Shown here piece by piece: positions 54,143 through 64,000 of a DNA stretch of 64,000 nt. A model generated the notes under the pieces. The model saw nothing but the letters and a program-made list of their open reading frames with translations. It did not search any database and had not been told where the DNA came from. A program made the translations under genes and the position numbers. Location: NCBI RefSeq assembly GCF_017591435.1, contig NC_059304.1, forward strand, positions 29,651,883 through 29,715,882. Direction: 5' to 3'. Source of the DNA: Portunus trituberculatus (Eukaryota; Arthropoda; Malacostraca; Decapoda; Portunidae). Within the stretch, counting starts at the first letter, position 1. Each line of letters starts with the position of its first letter.

Positions 54143-56646
54143 TATAGACCTAAAGAAGAAGGAAAGAAAGATTGGTTTAATGCAAGATGTGCTAGGGCAA
54201 AGGAGAAACAAGATGGAGCATGGAAAAGGTGGAGAAGAAACAGAAATCCAGAAAATAAGGAAAACTTCAAAACAGCAAGAAATGAATATGCTAAGGTGAG
54301 AAAGGAAGAAGAAAAGAACTATGAAAAGGACATTGTCGAAAAATGTAAGGAACAACCAAAATTGTTCTACAGATTCATAAATGGAAAAATAAGACAAAAA
54401 GAAACAATAGAAAGGTTAAAAGGAGAAAACGGAATGGTGGAAGACCCAAAAAGTATGGCAGAACTGTTAAATAGTAAATTTCATGAGGTCCTTACTAAGG
54501 AATCCAAATTTGAAAGACCACAGGGTAATAGAGACTGTCTATATGAAAGAGATTAAAGTAACCAAGCTTGAAATAAAAAGTTGATGACGGAATTGGATGA
54601 GGAAAAGGCAATGGGACGGATGAAGTCTCAGGCAGAATACTGAAAGAATGTAGGGAAGAACTAGCAAGTCCAATATACATCATAAAATGCTCAATAGAAA
54701 ATGGAACAGTGCCAGTGGAGTGGAAAAGAGCTGAGGTGGTTCCCATATATAAGAGCGAAGGAAGGAAGAACCTTTAAATTACAGGCGGTATCACTAACTA
54801 GTGTAATATGCAAGATGTGTGAAAAAGTAATAAAGAAGCAATGGATCGGGTTTCTTGAAGACAACAAAATATTATCAAATAGCCAATTTGGTTTTAGAAA
54901 AGGTCGGTCATGTGTGACAAATTTATTGAGTTTCTACTCTAGAATAGTTGATAAAGTACAAGAGAGAGAGAGGGATGGGTTGACTGTATTTATTTAGATC
55001 TAAAAAAGGCTTTTGATAAAGTGCCACATGAAAGATTACTATGGAAGTTAGAGGAGAAGGGTGGCTTAAAAGGAAGCACATTGAGATGGATGAAGAATTA
55101 CTTAATGGGAAGAGAAATAAGGACGATAGTTAAAGATATGAAGTCCAAGTGGAGAACAGTAGACAGCGGAGTGCCACAGGGGTCAGTATTGGCACCAATA
55201 CTTTTCTCGTATATATAAATGACATGCCAGAGGAGTGAACAGCTACATAAATCTGTTTGCGGACGATGCGAAACTGTGCAGAGTCATTAAACAAAAAGAG
55301 GATTATGAAATACTACAGGAAGACTTAAACAAGATCTGGAAATGGAGCAAAAAATGGGAGATGGAATTCAATGTGGACAAAAGCCATGTCATGGAAATGG
55401 GAAAAAGTGAAAGACGACCAGTGGGAATCTATAAGATGGGAGATGAAGTAGAACTAGAAAAAGTAAAAAAGGAAAAGGACTTGGGAGTGACAATGGAAGA
55501 AAATAATCAACCAGTTAGCCATATTGATAAAATTATTTAGATCTAAAAAAGGCTTTTGATAAAGTGCCACATGAAAGATTACTATGGAAGTTAGAGGAGA
55601 AGGGTGGCTTAAAAGGAAGCACATTGAGATGGATGAAGAATTACTTAATGGGAAGAGAAATAAGGACGATAGTTAAAGATATGAAGTCCAAGTGGAGAAC
55701 AGTAGACAGCGGAGTGCCACAGGGGTCAGTATTGGCACCAATACTTTTTCTCGTATATATAAATGACATGCCAGAGGGAGTGAACAGCTACATAAATCTG
55801 TTTGCGGACGATGCGAAACTGTGCAGAGTCATTAAACAAAAGAGGATTATGAAATACTACAGGAAGACTTAAACAAGATCTGGAAATGGAGCAAAAAATG
55901 GGAGATGGAATTCAATGTGGACAAAAGCCATGTCATGGAAATGGGAAAAAGTGAAAAGACCAGTGGAATCTATAAGATGGGAGATGAAGTAGAACTAGAA
56001 AAAGTAAAAAAGGAAAAGGACTTGGGAGTGACAATGGAAGAAAATAATCAACCAGTTAGCCATATTGATAAAATTTTCAGAGGCGTATAATTTGCTAAGG
56101 AATATTGGAGTAGCATTTCACTATATGGACAAGGAAATGATGAAGAAATTGATAAGTACTAAAATAAGACCTAGATTGGAATATGCAGGAGTTGTGTGGA
56201 CTCCCATAAAAGAAACACATAAGAAAATTAGAGACTACAAAAATGGCTACAAGAATGGTTCCAGAATTTAAAGGGATGGCATATGAGGAGAGACTAAAGG
56301 CAATGGATCTACCAACCTTGGAGCAGAGAAGAGAGAGGGATCTGATACAAGTTTATAAATTGATTAACGGAATGGATGAAGTGGATAATGAGAAACTGAT
56401 CCTGAGAGAAGAATATGACTTTAGAAGCACAAGATCGCATAGTAAGAAACTAAGGAAGGGACGATGTCTGAGAGATGTTAAAAATTTAGTTTCCAAAGAT
56501 GTGTTGAGACTTGGAACAGTTTGAGTGAGGAAGTGGTATCAGCAAAGAGTGTACATAGTTTTAAAGAAAAATTGGATAAGTGTAGATATGGAGACGGGAC
56601 CACACGAGCATAAAGCCCAGGCCCTGTAAAACTACAACTAGGTAAA
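54141..56646 (+). mobile_element. CR1-like LINE family C copy with an internal 543-bp tandem duplication
   Basis: It starts just upstream of the reverse transcriptase (DWFNARCARAKEK). It passes through MVEDPKSMAELLN, NSQFGFRKGRSC, KKAFDKVPHERLLW, SGVPQGSVLAPILF and FADDAKLC. The block from KKAFDKVPHERLLW to ENNQPVSHIDKI is then repeated before the C-terminal part and tail follow. Many one-base length changes break the frames. The copy cannot encode an enzyme. Confidence 0.85.
54993..56078 (+). repeat. 543-bp direct tandem duplication within the LINE copy
   Basis: The sequence from TTTAGATCTAAAAAAGG at 54993 restarts at 55536. The two units are nearly identical. The differences I see are mostly single-base indels in short homopolymers (for example near 55202 against 55746, and 55232 against 55776). 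Confidence 0.88.
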
Positions 56647-57005
56647 TACACACACACACACACACACATGCGAAGCTGTACAGAGTTATAAAGCAAAAAG
56701 AGGATTCTGAAATACAGCAGGAAAACCTAAATAAGATCTGGAAATGGAGTAAAAATAGGAGATGTGGACAAAAGCCATGTCATGGAAATGGGAAAGAGTG
56801 AAAGATGACCAGTGGGAATCTATAAGATGGGAGATGGAGTAGAACTGGAGAAAGTAAAAAAGGAAAAGGATTTGGGAGTGACGATGGAAGAAAATCAACT
56901 GGTAAGCCATATTGATAAAATTTTCAGAGAAACATAATTTGCTAAGGAATACTGGAATAGCATTTCTCTACATGGACAAAGAAATGATGAAAAAATTGAT
57001 AAGTA
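56647..57005 (+). mobile_element. (CA)n and CR1-like LINE family C fragment 2
   Basis: After (CA)n (56647-56668) comes reverse transcriptase sequence from behind the catalytic motif (LCRVIKQKED) to the thumb (YMDKEMMKKLISTI). It has internal deletions and no tail. Confidence 0.75.
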
Positions 57006-57674
57006 CAATACTTAAGAGTGACGATGGAAGAAAACAATCAACCAGTAAGCCATATTGATAGAATTTTTAGAGAAACATATAATTTGCTAAGGAATATTAG
57101 GGTAGCATTTCACTACATGGACAAAGAAATGATGAAGAAATTGATAAGTACTATAATAAGACCCAGATTGGAATATGCAGGAGTAGTGTGGACCCTTCAT
57201 GAAAAGAAACACATAAGGAAATTGGAGAGGCTACAAAAAATAGCTACAAGAATGGTTCCAAAATTTGAAGGGATGACATATGAGAGACTAAAGGCTATGG
57301 ATCTACCAACCCTGGAACAAAGAAGGGAGAGAGGGGATCTGATACAAGTTTATAAATTAATTAACGGAATGGATCAAGTGGATAATGAGAAACTGATCCT
57401 GAGAGAAGAATATGACATTAGAAGCACAAGATCGCATGGTAAAAAGCTGAGGAAGGGAAGATGTCTGAGAGATGTTAAAAAATATAGTTTCCTGCAAAGA
57501 TGTGTTGAGACATGGAACAGTTTGAGTGAAGAAGTGGTGTCAGCAACGAGTGTGCATAGTTTTAAAGAAAAATTGGATAAGTGTAGATATGGAGACGGGG
57601 ACACACGAGCATAAAGCCCAGACCCTGTTAAACTACAACTAGGTAAATACACACACACACACACACACACACAC
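57006..57674 (+). mobile_element. CR1-like LINE family C fragment 3, open C-terminal frame, with (CA)n tail
   Basis: 57018-57614 is open for 198 codons from MEENNQPVSHIDRIFRETY to KCRYGDGDTRA, the complete C-terminal third of the LINE protein. It lacks the catalytic part. The tail is CTACAACTAGGTAAATACA followed by (CA)n. Confidence 0.82.
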
Positions 57675-58503
57675 CTTACTGTGGAAGTTAGAGGAGAAGG
57701 GTGGCTTAAAAGGAAGCACATTGAGATGGATAGAAAATTATTTGAGGGGGAGAGAAATAAGGATGGTAGTTAAAGATATGAAGTCCAAGTGGAGAGCAGT
57801 AGAAAGAGGAGTGCCACAGGGGTCAGTATTGGCACCAATACTTTTCCTCATTTATATTAACGACATGCCAGAAGGAGTGAACAGCTACATAAATCTGTTT
57901 GCAGATGATACGAAACTGTGCAGAGTTATAAAGCAAAAGGAAGATTGTGAAATACTGCAAGAAGACCTAAATAAGATCTGGGAATGGAGTAAGAAGTGGG
58001 AAATGGAATTCAATGTGAACAAAAGCCATGTCATGGAAATGGGAAAGAGTGAAAGACGACCTGTGGGAATCTATAAGATGGGAGATGGAGTAGAACTGGA
58101 GAAAGTCAAAAAGGAAAAAGACTTAGGAGTGACGATGGAAGAAAACAATCAACCAGTAAGCCATATTGATAGAATTTTTAGAGAAACATATAATTTGCTA
58201 AGGAATATTGGAGTACCATTTCACTACATGGACAAAGAAATGATGAAGAAATTGATAAGTACTATAATAAGACCCAGATTGGAATATGCAGGAGTATTGT
58301 GGACCCCTCATAAAAAGAAACACATAAGAAAGTTGGAGAGGCTACAAAAAATAGCTACAAGAATGGTTCCAGAATTTGAAGGGATGACATATGAGAAGAG
58401 ACTAAAGGCTTGGATAAGTGTAGATATGGACACGGAGCCACACAAGCATAAAGCCCAGGCCCTGTAAAACTACAAATAGGTAAATACAACTAGGTAAATA
58501 CAC
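57675..58503 (+). mobile_element. CR1-like LINE family C fragment 4 with internal deletion
   Basis: 57721-58467 is open for 248 codons: RWIENYLRGREIR, GVPQGSVLAPILFLIYINDM, FADDTKLC, to KIATRMVPEFEGMTYEKRLK. It then jumps by a deletion to the last residues. The tail has ACTAGGTAAATACA but no long (CA)n; the next LINE starts immediately. Confidence 0.82.
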
Positions 58504-58642
58504 CAGACGCGGTCGAGGAAGGACGCATTGGCGCTGTTCCGACAATCAGCTGATCTTCACTACGTACCTGTTTTACAGTATTTACAGTGGCCTGGGCAGG
58601 TAGTGTGGACTCATTTTTCGTGAAATCAACTGTTAAAGAATC

Positions 58643-59469
58643 ATGAGTAAAAAAGATTCCATCAAAATGCAGATATGAGACTAGGGAAAGAATGAAAGCT
58701 GATGATAACCATGTTGGTGAGGGAGAGAGCGCATTCGAAGGTTTCGATATGGCAAATACTTCACTACTTAAGAGAGTGTTGACTATTGAACATAAACTAG
58801 ATAAATTGAAAAAGGAGAGGATGGAAATGAAAGAGAATGAAGAATAGGAAAAAGAGTTTATAAAACTGACAAAAAGGATAAAAAAAAGTGGAAGAAAACG
58901 AGACTAGGCTAAGAGCGGAAAACGAAGAACTGAAAAAGGAAGTAGCTAACTACAAGAAGCAGATGGAAGAAGGACTCGGTAAAGCAGAGAAAGAAAAAGA
59001 GAAGCTGAAAGATCTAGTAAACAAGGAAGAGGAAAGAGTACAGAACACAATTAAAAAAGAAGCACAAGAATGGAGAGTCCAAGATAAGAAATATAAGGCT
59101 GATTTTCAGGAGGTGATTCAAGAACAACTAAAAGAAAAAGAAGAAAATATGACAAACAAAATGATAGGAGTTCTCAAGACAAAAGAAAATCTAGTTAGAG
59201 AAATTGCAGAAAAAAAAGAAGAGTGTAGTCGTATTTGGAATAAAAGAAAAAAATATAAAATATAGACCAAGAAGAGAAAAAGAAGAAATGAAATCAGTCA
59301 AAGACCTACTAAAAAATCTAAACGACGAAGAGGAAGTAGAAGAAATAAACAGAATGGGACCATATCAAGAAGGGAAAACGAGACCAATTAAAATACTACT
59401 AAAATCAAAAGCAGCAACAGAAGAAATATTATATAGAACAACAAAACTTAGAGAAACAGAAGGCTGCAA

Positions 59470-59549
<80 letters not shown>

Positions 59550-60460
59550 AAAAATAGAAATGAGGAAGAAAGGAAGAGATACAATGAACTGGCAGCAGCA
59601 GTAAAGGAAAAAAAAAATAATGCAAGGTCAGAAGAGGAAAAAAAGGCATTTTTTTGGAGAATTCTAGGAGACAGGATAAGGAAATGGTATATAAACGAGA
59701 AGGAAGAGAAAAAAAGTGGAACAAGTTTAACTAAAAATGATAAAGGCAAGAGAATAAAAATGATGTATACAAACATAGACAGGGTTTTATCAAGTAAATT
59801 AGAATTAAGAGATTACATATAGAAAGAAAATCCGGATACTGTATGCCTGGCTGAAACAAAACTAAATGAGGCAATCAAAATAAACTTGGATAATAGGTAT
59901 TATGTATGGAGAAGAGACAGAGGGGGTAAAAGAGAAGGAGGAGTCATGATAATGTTAAGGAAGGAGATAGTGATCAATCAAGTGGAATGTGGGGAAGGAA
60001 AAGTAGATGTACTGTATGTTAAGATGCATATTAATAAAAGTTAACAATCATTGTAACATATGTGCCACCACAAACAAATTCATGGACCAATCAAGAATAT
60101 AAAGACATGATAGATGACACAATAAGGAGTCTAATGAGAATCGTTAGAGAAAGGAGAAAAGTGATATTAGTAGGAGACTTCAACTGTAAAGAAGTGGACT
60201 GGGAAAACTATGAAAGTGGTATGGGGGAGGAAGCCTCGAGAGAAAGATTCCTGAACCTAATGATAGACAATATGATGGACCAGAGAGTAAAGGAATGCAC
60301 AAGATTCAGAGGAAACAACGAGCCGGCGATATTGGACCTAATTTTTACAAGGGGTATACAAATGAATGATGATATAAGATATGTGCCCATTGGGAAAGAG
60401 TGACCATGTAATATTAGAAATGGATATAGAAGAGGGAAAGGAAGATAGAGCCGATTCATA
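58643..60460 (+). pseudogene. ORF1-type region joined in frame to the endonuclease (LINE family C)
   Basis: From ATG 58643 broken frames give a long Lys/Glu-rich coiled coil (58888-59265 open: ENEELKKEVANYKKQMEEG and on). An RRM-like segment follows (SVVVFGIKEKN, RTRPIKILLKSK-like, EEILYRTTKLRETEG). After the (TA)n array, one frame runs from RNEEERKRYNELAAAVKE through FFWRILGDRIRKWYINEKE straight into the endonuclease (MMYTNIDRV, VCLAETKLNE). It has just one TAG (59818-59820) before TAA at 60042. A further frame block holds LVGDFNCKEVDW and DLIFTRG. No separate start for the endonuclease is evident. Confidence 0.78.
59472..59546. repeat. (TA)n array inside LINE ORF1
   Basis: A TA run of 75 bp replaces a short ATATATA-containing codon stretch (KDIYI) of ORF1. 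The related LINE-B copy has no such array at the equivalent place. Confidence 0.95.
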
Positions 60461-60773
60461 CTAAGGAGACCGATTAAATTACAGAAAGGCTGATATTGAG
60501 AATCTCAAGAACTATTTTAAAAACGTAAACTGGGAGGAGATGGAAAACTCAGAGATGATGCAAGAGAAGTATAACTTATTTTTGGAAATATACAAAAAAG
60601 GAGTCAGGAAATAAGTCCCGAAATATAGACCTAAAGAAGGAAAGAAAGATTGGTTTAATGCAAGATGTGCTACGGCAAAGGAGAAAAGAGATGGAGCATG
60701 GAAAAGGTGGAGGAAAAATAGAAATCCAATAAATAAGGAAAACTTCAAGGCAGCGAGAAATTAATATATTAAG

Positions 60774-62336
60774 GTGAGGAAGGAAGAGGAAAAGAACTTT
60801 GAAAAGGACATTGTTGAAAAATGTAAGGCGCAACCAAAATTGTTCTACAGATTCATAAATGGAAAAATTAGGCATAAAGAAACAATAGAAAGGTTAAAAG
60901 GAGAGAACGGGATAGTGGAAGACCCAAAAAGTATGGCAGAACTATTAAATAATAAATTCCAGGAGGTCTTTACTAAGGAATCAAAATTTGAAAGGCCACA
61001 GGGTAATAGAGAGACAATCTATATGAAAGAGATTAAAGTAACCAAGCTTGAAATAAAAGAGTTAATGAAGGAACTGGATGAAGGGAAGGCAATGGGACCG
61101 GATGAAGTCTCAGGCAGAATACTGAAAGAATGTAGGGAAGAACTAGCAAGTCCTATATACAACATCATAAAATGCTCAATAGAAAATGGAACAGTACCAG
61201 TAGAATGGAAAAGAGCTGAGGTAGTTCCCATATATAAGAGCGCAAGGAAGGAAGAACCTTTAAATTACAGACCGGTATCACTAACTAGTGTAATATGCAA
61301 GATGTGTGAAAGAATAATAAAGAAACAATGGATCAAGTTCCTTGAAGACAACAAATTAATATCAAATAGCCAATTTGGTTTTAGGAAAAGACGGTCTTGT
61401 GTAACTAATTTACTGAGTTTCTATTCTAGAATAGTTGATAGAGTACAAGAGAGAGAGGGATGGGTTGACTGTATTTATTTGGATTTAAAAAAGGCGTTTG
61501 ACAAAGTGCCACATGCAAGATTAATATGGAAGTTAGAGAAGGGTGGCTTAAAAGGAAGCACATTGAGATGGATAGAAAATTATTGGAGGAGGAGAGAAAT
61601 AAGGATGGTAGTTAAAGATATGAAGTCCAAGTGGAGAGCAGTAGAAAGCGGAGTGCCACAGGGGTCAGTATTGGCACCAATACTTTTCCTCATTTATATT
61701 AACGACATGCCAGAAGGAGTGAACAGCTACATAAATCTGTTTGCAGATGATACGAAACTGTGCAGAGTTATAAAGCAAAATGAGGATTATGAAATACTGC
61801 AAGAAGACCTAAATAAGATCTGGGAATGGAGTAAAAAGTGGGAAATGGAATTCAGTGTGAACAAAAGCCATGTCATGGAAATGGGAAAGAGTGAAAGACG
61901 ACCTGTGGGAATCTATAAGATGGGAGATGAAGTAGAACTGGAAAAAGTTAAAAAGGAAAAGGACTTAGGAGTGACGATGGAAGAAAACAATCAACCAGTA
62001 AGCCATATTGATAGAATTTTTAGAGAAACATATAATTTGCAAAGGAATATTGGAATAGCATTTCACTACATGGACAAAGAAATGATGAAGAAATTGATAA
62101 GTACTATAATAAAACCCAGATTGGAATATGCAGTAGTGTGGACCCCTCATAAAAAGAAACACATACGGAAATTGGAGAAACTACAAAAAATGGCTACAAG
62201 AATGATTCCAGAATTTGAAGGGATGACATATGAGGAGAGACTAAAGGCTATAGATCTACCAACATTGACTAAAGGCTATAGATCTACCAACATTGTAACA
62301 GAGAAGGGAGAGAGTGGATCTCATACAAGTCTATAA
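60774..62336 (+). pseudogene. Reverse transcriptase of LINE family C, 520 codons open
   Basis: The frame holds all conserved reverse transcriptase blocks: GPDEVSGRILKE, LNYRPVSLTSV, NSQFGFRKRRS, YLDLKKAFDKVPHARL, ESGVPQGSVLAPILFLIYIN, catalytic FADDTKLC at 61740-61763, EMEFSVNKSHVM, KKEKDLGVTMEE and the thumb (RPRLEYA-like, RKLEKLQKMATRM). A 28-bp direct duplication at 62241-62296 shifts the frame, so the last part (62314-62595, RCVETWNSLNEEVV, KCRYGDRATRA) is in another frame. Upstream it connects with DWFNARCATAKEK through two stops. As a fragment it may be translated, but the LINE is not functional. Confidence 0.9.
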
Positions 62337-62656
62337 ATTGATCAACGGAATGGACCAAGTGGACAATGAGTATCTGATCCTGAGAGAAGAATATGCAAGT
62401 CAAAGCACAAGATCGCATAGTAAGAAGCTGAGGAAGGGAAGATGTCTAAGAGATATTAAAAAGTATAGTTTCCCACAAAGATGTGTTGAGACGTGGAACA
62501 GTTTGAATGAAGAAGTGGTTTCAGCAACGAGTGTGCATAGTTTTAAAGAAAAATTGGATAAGTGTAGATATGGAGACAGGGCCACACGAGCATAAAGCCC
62601 AGGCCCTGTAAAACTACAACTAGGTAAATACAATTAGGTAAATACACACACACACA

Positions 62657-63174
62657 TCACAAGCATGATACGTCCAAAGCTGGAATATGCAGCAATGGTG
62701 TGGTCTCCAAGCTCTAAAAAGGATAAAGAAGATTAAAAAAGATACAGAAGATTGCAACAAAGATGGTGCTGGAACTAAAAGACCTAACATATGAAGAACC
62801 AACTGAAGGAAATAGGACTACCACCCTTATAAGATAGATGAGAACAAGGAGACCTAATAACAATATACAAGATAGTCAATGGCATTGAAAAGATAGACAA
62901 GGAAGACCTAGTGCTGATGGCAGAAGATAGGACAAGAGGACATGTAAAGAAGATCAGGATGAGGCAGTGTGTGAAGGATATTGGAAAATATAGTTTTCCA
63001 CAGAGAATGGTGGAGAAGTGAAATGCATTGAATAATGAAGTTGTTACAGCACATAATGTGCATAACTTTAAGGAAAAATTAGACAAATGGAGGCACGGAG
63101 ACAGGACACTATGAGCCCCACTCAAACCCTGTACAATACAACTAGGTAAATACAACTAGGTAAATACACACACA

Positions 63175-63176
<2 letters not shown>
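62657..63176 (+). mobile_element. CR1-like LINE family D, 3' fragment
   Basis: It begins in the thumb region (RPKLEYAAMVW), then GDLITIYKIVNGIEKIDKED, RTRGHVKKIRMRQC, KYSFPQRMVEK and EKLDKWRHGDRTL. It has stops and frame changes. The tail is CAATACAACTAGGTAAATAC, repeated once, then a short (CA)n and (GA)n. The tail equals that of the copy ending at 53465. Confidence 0.82.

Positions 63177-63247
<71 letters not shown>
63177..63247. repeat. (GA)n microsatellite at the LINE family D tail
   Basis: A GA run of about 71 bp follows the CACACAAA end of the LINE tail. Confidence 0.96.
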
Positions 63248-63252
<5 letters not shown>

Positions 63253-63464
63253 GATCTTAATATTCACTTCACAACCCCACCTGAATAAGACCTCATTAGG
63301 AAAAATAAATTCTATTTTTATGTTATTTAATCTAATTTTCCTAATATAGATAAAAACATCAACCAATAATTATAGCTTGATGAACTGCCACTAAAACAAC
63401 TTAAATGTTATTGAGAGAGAAGAGAAACATGGTCTACATTAAGTGGGCCTTAATTATTCCCTTT

Positions 63465-63534
<70 letters not shown>

Positions 63535-64000
63535 AACACCTTCAGAGCTGTCACTCGTTTCGCCAGCAATCCATTTATTTTGATCAGGTTTGTAGTCATT
63601 GGCTCATTCCATGATGGTCTGTGGATGGTGGGAAGGAGTGTGGGTAATGTGGACATATTATATACATAACCACCAACTTTTTTGTTTTATTCATTTATTC
63701 ATATATTTTTATTCTACATGGTTTAACAAGATTCCAAAACTTAATATATACAGCAAGATATTCTGCAACCTTAATAATTATAGCTGTAATTACCATAGGA
63801 AAATTGGATAAGCTTATCCCATATTCCCCAATAAGTAAATATAACCTATCCCAACCTACCCAAATAAGAAATGTTGCATTGGCAAGGATTAGTTTAATGA
63901 GGATATGGCCATCACAAGAACAGCAGGGCCACATACCTCTTTTTATATTTACCAACCTTTTAACCTTCTTTTCCTTTGTTTGCTTAACAAACTTTCAGGA
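63248..64000. other. Non-coding stretch, no gene seen
   Basis: The stretch is AT-rich and holds only a second (GA)n array at 63470-63530. No coding frame, terminal repeat or similarity to other parts was recognised. Confidence 0.6.
63470..63530. repeat. (GA)n microsatellite
   Basis: This is a pure GA run of about 61 bp. Confidence 0.96.

Larger units (their letters stand above)
58504..62640 (+). mobile_element. CR1-like LINE family C, nearly full-length element
   Basis: The copy runs from a GC-rich 5' leader (58504-58642) through an ORF1-type region, endonuclease, reverse transcriptase and C-terminal region to the tail CTAGGTAAATACAATTAGGTA with a short (CA)n. It is about 4.1 kb. It has scattered stops (58676, 58846, 59818, 60042, 60464, 60613 and others), a (TA)n expansion in ORF1 and a 28-bp duplication at 62241-62296. 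It is the best template in the window for the family. Confidence 0.9.

Overview
This is a window of animal nuclear DNA, most likely from a decapod crustacean and probably a crab. The grounds are AT-rich non-coding DNA, very abundant (GA)n, (CA)n and (TA)n arrays, CR1-like LINEs and jockey-type LINEs of the kind familiar from crab genomes, many Tigger/pogo and piggyBac-like DNA transposons, and one spliced host gene. The taxon is an inference from this repertoire; no species-diagnostic sequence was seen.

Host content. Two exons of an RNF185/RNF5-type RING E3 ubiquitin ligase lie on the minus strand (11635-12097). They carry the start codon, the complete C3HC4 RING and consensus splice sites. 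The 5' UTR exon must lie above 12160 and the membrane-anchor exon(s) below 11631; neither was found.

Layout. 1-6.5 kb: LINE fragments, two copies of a non-autonomous Tigger family (Tg-1), and a TTAA-flanked piggyBac-like element. 6.5-7.9 kb: a complete Tc1-like transposon with an open transposase. 8-13.4 kb: a minus-strand CR1-like LINE, a 569-bp Tigger MITE and the RNF185-like exons. 13.4-17.8 kb: a Ty3/Gypsy element with both LTRs and a target duplication but no reverse transcriptase. 19.3-26.8 kb: a second Gypsy element whose 3' LTR runs directly into the primer binding site and gag of another copy, which is itself split by a piggyBac-like element. 26.8-41.3 kb: a degenerate Tc1-like element split by a nearly intact Tigger element and by a LINE, followed by a LINE split by another LINE and by a TTAA element that contains further elements. 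41.3-45.7 kb: Tigger MITEs, long TA arrays and a tRNA-derived SINE. 45.9-53.5 kb: a nest up to six levels deep. 53.5-63.2 kb: a head-to-tail cluster of CR1-like LINE copies, including one almost full-length element (58504-62640). 63.2-64 kb: nothing recognised apart from (GA)n.

How the parts relate. Most of the window is a stratified record of transposition. In three nests the host reading frame reconnects exactly when the inner element and one copy of its target duplication are removed, which confirms element boundaries from sequence alone. The most likely still-functional protein other than RNF185 is the Tc1-like transposase. I found no prokaryote-like defence system, CRISPR array, rRNA gene or functional tRNA gene, and no convincing wholly new system. 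The items most worth checking are the nests, five TTAA-flanked families, ten Tigger-like terminal-repeat families, the gag-pol slippery site, and the LINE 3' motif that abuts (CA)n arrays.
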